Shown: one piece after another, positions 27,012-39,500 of the stretch
Numbering within the stretch: the first letter of the stretch is position 1
Layout of the letters: each line of letters starts with the position of its first letter
Source of the DNA: Cardinalis cardinalis
Taxonomy: Eukaryota; Chordata; Aves; Passeriformes; Cardinalidae
Reading direction: 5' to 3'
DNA length: 64,000 bases
Assembly: GCA_014549065.1 (NCBI GenBank)
Contig: JACDOX010000027.1
Location: 6,339,257 to 6,403,256, forward strand
Made by a program: the position numbers and the translations under genes
The notes under the pieces: generated by a model
Seen by the model: the letters and a program-made list of their open reading frames with translations, nothing else
What the model was told of the DNA's origin: nothing
Database searches by the model: none

Positions 27012-29965
27012 AGAACACTAAACAGGGACACTAATGGATTTCAGACAAGTTTCTCAATACTCTGTNACTTTCCTCTGCAATCATCTGGGCTGAGTTACCT
27101 GGTAGCANCCTTGGGAAAAACCCACCAAGTTGGTTCTCTTAATTTCATTCAGCAAGGGCTCAGGAATGTCAGACACTCTTGCTNTGGCAAGACATTTCCT
27201 ACAAGATTATTTAAACATGAAGTGCTGTGAGCAAGAAGCCCTAGTCCTAAACTCAGCACTAATGCAGTCTTTGGATCCCTGATGGACACAGCCAGCCTCC
27301 TCTGGCCAAGCACCAAACTTTCTCCTCTCCCTCCAAACTGGGGCTGCTNCATGCTGGAAAGATCTGCCCTGAGCCTTATAGTGGAATTTATTTATTGGAG
27401 CATGCCAAAGTGCTTTGGGGCAGCTGATGTATGGCTGCTAATGTGTAGTAACTACTGTTGGATTAGCAGCACATTGTACCAGCTGTCAACAAAATAAATT
27501 ATCTGGGATGCTATTTGGAGACTAAGAGCTGAGCTGTTCTGTTTGGCCTCTGAGAAAAACATGTATTTTGTTTCACATCATAAACTCTACACATAAACAA
27601 ACATAAATGTTCATAAATCAGTTTTCCAAGAGCATAAAACTACTAAACTGTACACAGCCAGGAGAAACAGTCTATGGAGAGAGAGTACCAGCATCAGAGC
27701 TTAATGTTGCNTGAGAGTCCATTGAACTCACAGCTTGAAAGCACAAAATATTTGTGGNTATGAGCTCTTAGCACCACCCTGGTGCCAAATCCCATGGGGG
27801 AAAGAGCATCAAGTCCCATCCACCCTCATGAATCCCTCTGCTTCCCAGAGAGATGGAATAAAACCAGGGACAGCGCAATCATTCNCTCAATTTTAACTGA
27901 GACACTAGGCTATGTGTTTCCTGAGATGTTCTAAACAGTGTTCAGAAACTCCTACTTGTGTTGCACAAGAAAGCTGACACACCCCAAATTTGTGGATTTT
28001 TCTGGAGCTCTGAGGGAGCCCAGCTACACACTGACACAGAGCTAAACCCCAGCCCACCTGCAAATTTCACCGTGGGCTTCAGTGGCATCCATTCAGTCCT
28101 CAGCCACTGAGCCACACACTGTGGATAATTAACCTAGAAACTGTCTGCAGCTGAGATAGTCACTGGCATAGTCCTGGAATGCTTTTTTTTAAAAAAAACA
28201 AAAAAANAACAACTACTACCAAGGCTCCAGATCTCCTTCTACAGCAGCAGGGCTGGCCTGACTGAGCATGGGTGGGCAGGTAGGGACTGGAGCTGGACTG
28301 CAGACAGGGAGCACTGGTGGGGAGCAGCAAAAGACAGGAGAGTGGGCTCTGAGGGTGCATGTGGAAACCCAGGGCACTGGGAATANTTCTCTGTCTGCTC
28401 TGGTGTGCCCTGACCCCCAGGGGAGCACTGACTTTGACCCTCATTCATGGAGAAAGTTTCCTACACTTCAAGACAGACTAGAATCCACAAAAGTGTGAAA
28501 TAGAATATAGAGAGTAGTGTAGGTATCACTTGGTGAGAAATTCAGATTTTGGGATGTTTAGTATGTTGTGGATGGAATCAAGATGGAAGGCACAGGGTGT
28601 CATCCTGGGTTTCTTCTTCATGCTTATTCTTCCTTCTTCATGGGTTTGGGTGGCATTTTGTAATTGGGCAGAAAAGTGCACATTGCAGCTCTTTGGGATC
28701 AGTTGTTGGTTAAAAGGGAAAATAATCTAGGTGTCAGTTCTAAATTGGATAGTCTAGTCTTAAAAGACCTTGGAACAAGAGATTGTGAGCCATTTTGTGC
28801 CTTCTAATGGAAAGGTGCCGACTGTTTTACTGATAAGAAATAATAAACACTTGAGTCTGAACANGACCTACTGTCTCAAGTGCCTTCAATCAAGACCCAG
28901 AAAAACNNAAGACTGGCACCCCCACAGGTGCAGACAGCCAAGGGGCACAGGCCTGGCTCAGCATGTGACACCCAAGCACCATCCTGGGACGCCCTGTGGT
29001 CTCCTTGCTCCTGCCTAAGGAGGCAGCTGGAGCTTCCCACCCACCTAGTGCCATGGGAATGGGCAGGCAGGGGTGAGGATGAGGAGTGCACTTCTCCTCA
29101 GCTGGCTCTGGCAGCTCTGCTTCAGAGCCCTGAGCTCCTGTGGGTTCATCCTGTGGCATCCCATGCTGGGCAATGGTCCCAGCAGGTCCCAGCTGCGCCG
29201 TGCCCCAGCTCCCAGGGCTGAGGGAAGCTGCTGTGCTTGCACAGTGTGATGCAGAGTCCCAAACACAGGAACCTGCCCAGCTGGGTGTTTCTGCCTCTGC
29301 TCTTCCAGCCCCACCAGCTGTTACACTTTAGGCCACTTGTAGGCAGGTTTTTTTTGACACCTACACTTTTCTTTAGTCAGTGGATTAAGAAGCCCAAGTG
29401 AAAAACCTGGAGTGTTAACTGGAGTGTTCTACAATGTTTGCTGTAGCAAAGGACTATCATTAGGGGATAATTCAGCTTCCCTTCTCCTTTCTGTAATGGC
29501 TATTGAAGGAGCCAAGGGCAACATCCTAACCTCAGTGGTTTACATTAGTGCTTAATTCAGGCTAATTTGGTCCTGACCTGATTTGATAGAGTAGCAAGAT
29601 GTTTTTTTTTTAATGTGAAGACTACATATGTACCATAATACTTTAATTGTTTTGAGGTTTTTTTAAGACAAGGGCAACAGTTTTAATTAAAACTAATGAT
29701 CTGAAATGCATTATCAACAGAACCAAAGGATGGCAATCAGTGTTACAGCCATCAGCTATGGAGAAGGCAACATTCACCTCCAGTCTGAAACCTATTTAAG
29801 CATCTTCAGGCCTCCCAGAGAAGAAGTGAGCTCTGATGCCTTGGGAGAATGGAGGCACAGTCCTCTAGTCTGTAGATTTTAAAAGATAAACTTATAAATA
29901 TTTTAGCTTTCCATACATAGGTGTGAAAGAGCAAAAGCAACCAAAGCACTGGGGTGCCTTTGTAA

Positions 29966-29998
29966 AGACTGACCTATTTTAATCACACAGGTCAGTCT
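29966..29998. repeat. Perfect 10-bp inverted repeat with 13-base spacer
   Basis: AGACTGACCT at 29966-29975 is mirrored by AGGTCAGTCT at 29989-29998. The arms contain the nuclear-receptor half-site word AGGTCA in both orientations, but a 13-base spacing is not a standard response element. Confidence 0.7.
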
Positions 29999-32900
29999 AC
30001 AGCATTTGACTGATAGCTCTTTTAACCTCTAAGGAAGGAAAGAACCTTGAAAAGATCTGGTTTACAAATCTGATTTACAGTTTAGAATCTAAGCTGATGA
30101 GATGTAGCAGCCAAGATCATCTTACATTATTGTAAAGTTATCTAGAGAGCTAGAGGTGTTGGCCAGGCTACAAAAAAATCAGTAATGTAGTAAGTAATAT
30201 AGAAAACAGGAGATTCCCCATTGAGAATATGGATTTCTGCTGTCAGTATGCAGAGCTGGATTCAGTTCAAGAACTTCTGCTGCCATATTGGCTTTGCTTC
30301 CAAACATTGCAGCTTCCAAAGTTTCTCTCCAACAGTCTAGCAGATGTCAGGTCTAGCACCTTCAGATAAATTAACTCTCCCAGGATGGGCTCCAGGGGTG
30401 CAAATACCATTCATGGTCAGCTGGGTACACCTGAGCCATCTGAGATGAGCTCCAGAGGTGACCCATTCAGGGTGGGCCTTTCCCACTGCTGAATTCCTAA
30501 TGTTTCCCAGCAGGCACAAACTTCCTGTGCTGGTTTTCTTTGCAAGCATCCACTACTGAAAACGAGGCTTAGATGAATCTGTGAAGNTCTGACCATGGAT
30601 TCTCCTGCCCTCTTTGACCCTTCAGATTAGGCAATGCTGCTGGAAATCAGTTCCACACCCAGCATATACTGAAAAGCCCACAAGAGTAACAAAGAATGGG
30701 AGAAGGCACCAGCACAAGGGCCATGGGAGCAGCAGGGGCTGAGCCCTTCCCTTACAACCAAGTGCCATCACTGCCAGTGCAACTGTTTTCCTCCCTTCTA
30801 AAAGCTCAGCTGGCTGTCAGTGCATCAGTAGAGGCTACAGATGCCCACANAACCCAGGAAAAACAAAAATCCCTCCTTTGTCTGGTCCCTCTCCCTTACT
30901 AAGGCTACCAAGCATAATGTGTTACCTGGTATCAGCTGGCACCAAGGACACACAGAGTCAACAGCAAGCCCAAGATAAGATACATTAGCTCAAGCCTTGG
31001 TGATGGAGGATTAAACTAATCCATTTAACCTTGAATTTGCAGTAGGTTGAGAGCACACGTGCAATTGTTTCACCTCACCTTCCACAGGTTAAGCTGTGGC
31101 AACACATCTGCTTAGTCTAAGCTGCTCNTTTCCATTTCTGGGTGCATGGGGCTGGCACAACAGTGCTGAGACTCTTCTGAATTCAAATTCAGCATTGCAG
31201 CACGAGAGGGAGGTCAAAACAAGGACTAAAAATTCAGCCAGGCCCGTAAGGACAGTGCAGTCTCCAGCAATGTTCCTTGGGGATAAAGCATGACAGAAGT
31301 TTTTCCAGCAATTCATTTTTCAGCGCCATATGTAATCAGATGATGAACTTAAGTCATAAGCATCCTCTAGTGAAATGACATCTACATCAGTGCCTTCCTT
31401 CTGAGACATTGAAAATTGAACATAAACTGGCAGGAATTCAGATAAACAGCTCCACAGAAGATACTCCCAGATTTGCAGATGATGATCTCCAGATCTGCTG
31501 TATAAGCAAGAAGTCTCCACCTGTTCATGCATAAACCAGATTAAAAAACCCAAGCAGATGGTGACTTAATCCCCAGCTCCATCACCACTGACGTTAGACA
31601 AAATGAGGAACACGCCTCACTAAAACCTTTGCCTTTACTGGGAAAACCTTCAAAACTTGGTGTCTGTGAGGACAAAGTATTGCCATTCCAAAGCACTGCA
31701 CTGATGGGGAGATTTCAACCTATTAAGGGAGACAGCTGACTTTAAACACTGATTAGAGGCNCAGAGTATTCAACAGGATCAAGCAGCAACTCAACATGCA
31801 GCAGTGGAAAACTCATGCCTCAAACAATCCAACCTGAGGAACTGAGGAGCAAAGAGCTGTCCATNTCCCACCACCTTGGGATCACTTGAAGTGGCCCCCC
31901 CTTTGTTCACACTATCAACTAGCATTAAAGTATAGAAAACAGCCAGAACTGCTGCTGCTATTCCAGCAGGTTTAAAAGCTGGCCTTATGCTAAGGGTGCT
32001 TCTTAAAAGGGAAGCACAAGCTTGTCCCTGCTGTCCTGGTTCCCCTTCCCTCAGCTCCTGCTCAAAGGCACAGCTAACAGAAGTCCTACACCAGCCAAAG
32101 GAATCTCTTCACAGCTGGGGCTGGGGAGGAGGGCCAGACACCCATCACCAAAAGGAACAATTGCTCCTGTATGATTACAGCATAGCAGCAGTGAATTTTA
32201 CACTGCTAATAATGGGTTCCTGTGGTGCAGGAGCCTCTGGGAAGGTCCCAGAGCAAGGAGAAGGACATCACTGTCTCAAACCACAATCATAACTATTTCC
32301 TTCACAGATCTCAATGTTAACCTGCTGCAAAGCAGGAAGCTTTACCCTCCTAAATCATTTTACTCCTTTTCTATTCTATGGGACAATTTGCCAACAGAAT
32401 CTGCAGTAGGAAATGCTGAAAGGAATGTTTCCTNTTCAGGAGCACACTCCACCANACACTGCTCCACTTGACATTGCCCTCATNNCTGAAAGAAGGAAAG
32501 AACCACACAACANCCCTAAGACTCTTTCAAACTGATAANATGTACCCAGTTCAGAAATTTTTTTTCTTACTAATGAATAAAACAGGATGGGGGCAGGAGG
32601 AAGAAATCATATGTTGTTCATTAAAACTNAATGTTTTGGTCAATTTTTAGGAAATCTAAAATCCAGGGAGCTAGATCTACACTATTCTTATGATGTTCCT
32701 ATTAGGAAATACACAGTAGGTTTTCTCCAAGCTGCAGATCCAGGTCCAAATCTGTCCTTTAGGGTCCCCTAAGCAGGTGGCCGTGTCACAGGTACTCACA
32801 CACTCCAGACACACTCAAACACATCAAAGGTGGCACAATAAGTGAACCATTCAAGCAACTGCTCACTAGACAGCTTTGGTCAAAATTAGGCAGGAGTTCA

Positions 32901-33599
32901 AACCAGCCCAGCCCCAGCTCTCTTGGTCAGAACAGAGAGGGGAGCCCAGCTCAGACAGCAGAGGCAGCTGTAATGCCTGCAGCAGCTGCAGGAGAGCTCA
33001 CATAATGACATTCCCAGTGCCTAATGCATATGGAAAGAATCAGGTTCCTTGTAAAAGCACAGGTTCACCTTCCCTCTTTCAGCACCACAGTGATGGCCAG
33101 GAAGTCTTTTCAGGGTGGTTGACTGTTCCAGACCCAAGGGCCTGGTGTCAGAAACACCCAGGCACCAGCCTTGTCCCAGTGGTACAGGAACTCCACACCT
33201 CTAAANTCTCTCCCTATACATTGGATACATGATGGGCCTAAATGTCTGACCTTCCAAAGAGCCAGTGCTTCATGTCAAATGGTCTGAGAGCTTAAAATCA
33301 GCTTCTACATAGGGTTTAAAATAGGTGTTATTGTTCAAATGTCTACTAAGTCAGTGTTATTTCATTTGTATTAACACAAATCTGAAGTAACAGTTTGACC
33401 AAATTTATTATTTTCCTGCTTGTATTAATTTTACGTAGCACAAAGTTCTTATTTAAGCAACCACATCCAACTAGCATAAGAAATTTTACTTAGCAGGAAA
33501 TCTACCATTATCAAGATATTTTAAAGCATGTTGTTTTCAGTAAAAGTTTAATTTGTACTTATATTTCAGAGTTTGCACGTTCATAGGAAGCTTACAGAC

Positions 33600-36500
33600 A
33601 TCTGGATTTCAGTTCAGGATTTATTTGCATACAAAAATATATTATAATGGAGAAAAGCATTAAAGTCTTCAACTATATAAAATTACAAATATATTTGCAT
33701 AAAAGCAACTTTAAATTAAAATTCAAGCTATATTTTAAGGCAAAATACAGCTCTAACATTTAAGTTATTCCATTTGCTGCAAAGTAAAAAAAAAAAAACA
33801 AAACAAAAAACACCCAAAAAACCCCAAAACCAATGTTGCCAGTTAAATACTTGTAGGAGTTCACAAAGGTTATGTTCAGGGGGTATCTTGAGCAAAGTTA
33901 TCAGACANGGGCAGCAGTTCTCACTGATTGATGTCACTTATCCTTCAGAGGACATTCACATGCAAGCACAATGCTGAAAATTCATTTCACATACCTGAAA
34001 ATACAGAACAAGAAAGATCACTAAGCTCTCTATTAAAAAAATTAAAAAAGATTGCATGTTGTTGACATATNAGACACTTGCCTATGCCCAGCTTGCTAGA
34101 CTGCCTGACAAGCCAAATTATGTCTTTTTTTAAGTTAACATGAAAGCTGAAATGCTGGTGTGCTAAAAAGACAAGGCAAGTACTGTTCTAACAAGTGCAC
34201 TAGGCTTGAAAAGGTATCTGTGCAAGTTCTGTGTAACCTCAAGCATATACATACAACTCTTTAAAAATGTGGTGATAAACACCAGATGTAAGTTGGACTT
34301 CTTCCTCACTGTACAGTGATACTGTACAAATGAAACTCTGCTGAGATCACGGAAGATTTGTCTAGTTGGGATAGAAAAAAAAAAAAACCACAAAAAAAAA
34401 GCACAAAACCACTAGAGCAGGTGGTAGTTCCTGCCTTCACCTTTGATGTACTTTGCAAGGGAAAAATAAAACCTTCAAATTTTAGGCAGCCCCTTTAGAG
34501 CTGCAACNTGGCTGTGCAAGATACAGCAATGCAAATATTTGCCAGTTTGGGATACACAAACCTTCAAAAACTTGGATTTCTTTCAGAAGAGTGGTCAATT
34601 ATATTTCAGTGGTAAAGATGGAGTTAGCTAAAGCGTACATCCATGACAGAAGACAGGAAACTAAAAATTGTATTTCAAGTATGAGAAGTGAAACCAGGAT
34701 TCAGATACAAGCGAGACAGCAGGGAAGCAGGAAGTCATAAGGGCAGCTGTCTTGAATTAAGTCCATGTCTTCAAGAAATACAGGGAAGGGAAAACACCTA
34801 AAGAGCACACAAAACTCTCAGTCACAGTTTGAGAGGGCTTTGTTTATGCTGCTATTTCNTCTAGTCCTACAACTTGTTGGTTTGGGCTCTGTAGCCTAGT
34901 TCCACATAAAAAAACCCCAACCTGAAACGCAAAAGAAATGGTATTATGTCCACAACATAAGAAGCAAAGAAGAGGAAGAAGTAAAAGGAATAGGCAGAGT
35001 ACANGGTTGGCAACAGGCAGCCTGTTCTTTGGTTGTTTTTCTTTAAAAATCATAATGAAGAATTCATTACTGTAGCTGAAAGATACAATTTCTAGATAGT
35101 GGCAGAAAAAGTGATCCAAGTTCCATTCCTGGTAAAAACAAGCACAAATAGGATTTTGACATTAAGTCAACATATAGAGATATCTGCTCCTTCCTTCTTT
35201 CATAAAGCAAAGTGTAGAAGAAAAAGATTGTTCCTCACCTAAGGACACTCCTCCAGTTACTTAGCTTTATAATGAAGAAACAGGTCACCAGTTCTTAAAC
35301 TGAGATTTGAGTATTTAAGAAACTGATGTTTATTTATCCATCCACTGTCAAGGAGGGGTGAATGGCAGCTGACTCAGAGGTGGGACCAGNGGTTCATTGA
35401 GTTCAGCCTTTGTCACACAGGATAAACTGCACNCCTTGAACATTCAGGCAAAGTCTGAATTGAGTCTGTTTTACCTTCTTATCCAGATAACAATCCACAG
35501 GACTAGCAAACTAAAAGGAAGCGACATTATATAAAATATTTCTATTTTTCCCTTCCTTCTCTCCCTAAACATTGGCTTTCAACACTCTTTGTAACAAGTT
35601 CCAAGTGAGATGCAAGCAACTAATAAAAACCTACTTACTTGCTAGTGTTCTGTCAAGATCAGCAATGAAGTCCTCCAGCTCTTTTGTGTCTCCAAGCTTT
35701 GCTGCAAAACAAGGGTCAACACTGATTAGACAGGACATGTTTCTCTGGCTAGAAGAAACACTAGAAATACACAAGCTTCCAAATAATTTTCAGGGGTAGC
35801 AAAGATGCTGTGGATAATTGTCAGCAACGTTCAGTAGAGTTGCTGCAATGTCCAAAAGCACTTAGAGAACATGGGAGACTGAGGTGAAGTTCTAGCTTTC
35901 ATAGTTTTCTACTTGACAGAAGCAACACAAAGCAATACTTTATGTACTCTCCTTAAAAAGAAGGGGCTGCAGTGAAGAATAAAAGATACCTATCAACTAA
36001 TCCATGTCTTTGCTACTGTGGCCATCCTTCTTGTTCATCTCTTCAGATGTTGCATGCCTGGCCCTCATCAATCCCTATGAGCTCCCAGCCCTACTCAAAT
36101 CTCGCCCTCTAAAATCACGTCAGCATCACAGGTTTGGTGTGCTGCCAGACCCTTTCATCTTGGTCCATACACTATAAATGTGGAACCAAACATCCACCAA
36201 ATTTTCCACTCCTGGCAACACCACTGGTTCCATTCAATCTAGTTTTACTGCAAGTAGCTGTAGCTTCCTTATCTCATGTCTGTGGTCTTTTCCAAGACGG
36301 TTCCAACTCCTTCTGTCTTCTCATCAGGAAGAGCATCTTGTCCTTTAGTGTAATTCTCCACCAAATATTTCCTGTCAGTTCAGCTGAGCTCTTTTTTTGC
36401 TACTTCACAGAAACGGTTACTCATTAATTCTCCCCAATGTCCCACTAATTGAAAAGAAAGCATTTAACTTGGTTTTTTGTGACCGGTCGCTGTGGAAGAG

Positions 36501-39500
36501 ATATGAAAGTGTGAAAGGCTATTGAGCATGCACCTGAGGAGAGTGCAGAGTTGTAACAAAAGCACCATGTGGTACAAATGTATGAGTGTTCACTTCTTGA
36601 GATGTCTGCTCCGGAGCTNATCCAAGTTAACCCGAATGAAACACTATCCTGGGAAATCAGATCAGCTGCAAGACAGAAGCCTCTTTGCAGCAGCATAGCT
36701 TCAGAGGAGGAAGGAGTTGCTAGCACGTGGTTTGTATNAGCANTGTGTAAGGTCTGTATGGATCTGAGCAATTGTGTTAACTTAAATGGCAGCATATGGC
36801 TTCAGGAGTCCCTCTAGCCCNGCATCCAGGCTAAGCATTTTTATAGAGAAATGGGACACTTAAGCCACTCAGTTGCATCAGTAAAAAAGTAACACAAGTT
36901 AATAATTAATCCTTATCAGCCAGAAAACTACAATTTTTAGCTCAGTGTTTCAAAACTGAAAGACTTACCAGGCCACCTGCAAAGTGCAGATACAGAATGC
37001 TATTGCCATTTATATTCAAGACAACAATACTTGGATCTGTAGTGCGCTCAACAGTAATNCTTACTTTTGTTGTCATAAAAAAAAACCAAAAAACAACAAC
37101 AACAAAAAAACCCAGCCCAAAACCCAACAACAACAACCCACCAAGAAAAAGAAACATCAAAATGGAAAAAAAACCCAAACATGCAAGCACNTGAATCCTG
37201 GCTCCCAGGAAGAAGCCCATATAACTGAGGATTAGGAAGAAATGCCAACAGCTAAAATTAAGATACCTTTACAGGGAGTTACTGAAGGGGATGGCAAGCT
37301 TGGAGTAGATGCAGTTGAAGAGTTGAGCTTTTCATCACTGAGACTGAAACTATTTCTGTAGAGGGAATCTGCACCTGTAAAAAAGCAACATTATAAAGTA
37401 AATTTGACACCTTCTGAAGTTTGCAACATAATAGAAACCCAAAATGCAGCCTTTCCTATACAGACTTCAAAGTCTGCAGAACTCAAATTTAAAGTCTTCA
37501 AAACCAGAGAAGTGAATAAATAAACCCTTTATTGTGTGAAGGCTCCTGCTCCCACTCCTACTGTTAAAGAGAAAGGAGCCCTAGGCTCAATCCTCACCCC
37601 CAGTAAGGAAAGTGTTAGCTTTCCCTGAAGCCAGCACTCTTTGAAAAATTAGACAGAAATTACAATTATCCCATATCAGGAAAATTAGATCTATTAGGAC
37701 CTGCCCAATCCACAATATTCTGGGAAATTCTGTTACCTAAATTTTTCAAAAGTTACCAAAAATCCCTGAATAGAGAGCTCCAGGGCAAGGACAACCCTCC
37801 CAGAATAAAGAATATATTTAGGGCTGTCCTTTATCCCCAAAGCAAGCATATCGCGTTCTCCATTTATTACTCTGCTGCTTTAGGCATGGCATTTTTAAGT
37901 CTTTTATTCTGTGACTCTGGAGTTCATGAAGCAGTACTGGTACACAAGATATCCTGCAATCTTATTTTAGGTGATCTTTCAAAGAAAGCCTTATATGCTC
38001 TGGAAAGGAGCAGAAAAGGTCCCCAATACCATTTTGATATTCTTGTATTTTAGAAGAGGCCTTAAGCTTGAAAAGCAACAAAAACTACCTTTATGTGCAG
38101 GGGCATCCCAAGTATTAGTGCTGGCTGCACTGGAAGGAGGCGTTGTCATCCTGCTAGAGAATCTAAAACTGCTGATCCTGCAGTTTCAAGCCAGTGACCT
38201 GAAAACTGTGCTTCTACAAAAAGACACCACTGAGATACAAACATGGCCATGGTCTCCATTTACTTGGCACATTGCCTAGGACATCAATGTCTGTCTTAAA
38301 ATACAGGGTGGTGAGTACCACTGCTTGCTGTGAGGCAGCAATCCTGCTCCCTGCAGCACACACAGCCCCTGTCCCTGGAGCCACAGGCTGGCAGGGGCTG
38401 CACTGCAGCACCAGGCCCACTGAAGAGAGAATTGTCACGCTTCCTTGGGTGCCTGTCCCGTTTGCTGTGCCAGCAGAGCACTGCTTTAGCTAATTAAGGG
38501 TGTCTGGATGAATTGGCAAAAGGGGCAGGCCCACAGCTTGCCTTGCCAAGATCTGCACATCTGCACCTCCACTGAACATCTGGATGTCTCTGGACAGCAG
38601 ACACTGAGACCATCCCCTTGCAGACCTGGGCCTCGGGTTCAGCCGTCTTTGGGAAGAAGAGTGTGTGTCCCCAGCCACCTCCTCCAGCCTGCTGTCCTGT
38701 CCAGCATGAAAGCAGCTTCCACAGGAGCACACAGGCACAGTGACAAGGCAGACCAGACAATTGCCCCTACAAAGCCTCTCAGATCTCTCCTCAGCCATAA
38801 AAGCTGATTTGCTTGTTCTGTGCCGGCTTCCAAGCTCACCTCTGTTACAATAAACACTGAAAAGACTTGGGAGAAAAGCTTCAACCTGGAATACTTTCCT
38901 CTTTCCCATGCATTTTGGCCCACCACTGGGCTGTATTTTCCATTTCCTCTGCCATCATCAAGGATCCTGTTCTGGCAAACACACATGGCCCTCAGCACCA
39001 CACAAATGTGAGTGATGAGTGACTGCCATCTCTCACCTGGGGCTGTTGCCACTGTCAGCCACCACTTGGTATTCCTTGTTTGTAGACATGGGTATAGAGT
39101 TTGATGGCTTCTTCAAAATACCCCCTAACTGCAATTCCTTTATCTCCACTCTTAGGAAGTGCTGTTCTCTCTAAACTTCAGCAGATCAAAACCAAGCTAC
39201 TTAAAGCTTCAAATACAAATACATGTATTCATGAATACAATGCAGAAATGGAATAACTTCAGACAGAAAAATGAGGAAAAAAGCCATTGTAAAAGTAGCT
39301 CCTAAAAAATAGAAAAAAAAATAAAAATAACCTAAGAGTGAAAAAAATCTAGTAGTGCTCTGCAATGATGTGTGCCACCAGTGCTATACTACACCACATG
39401 AACCCTGCACATCAACTGATACTTTCTCTCCACTAAAGGTATGGCAAATTTCCTCCGAAATCAGTTTACAGAACAACTGCCTACTGGCTACATTTTTTCA

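Larger units (their letters stand above)
20199..33403. other. Intergenic DNA between the convergent VWA8 and RGCC genes
   Basis: I recognise no gene. The stretch holds short tandem duplications (21451-21495, 22176-22300, 26016-26065), a GC-rich but CpG-poor patch at about 22620-22900, a 96-base hairpin at 26916-27011 and an inverted repeat at 29966-29998. Confidence 0.6.
33600..33986 (-). other. RGCC: RGCC 3' untranslated region (probable extent)
   Basis: Non-coding sequence after the stop codon. On the sense strand it holds a T-rich and GT-rich tract (33832-33785) and an AATAAA signal (33625-33620), which sets the likely end near 33600. Confidence 0.65.
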
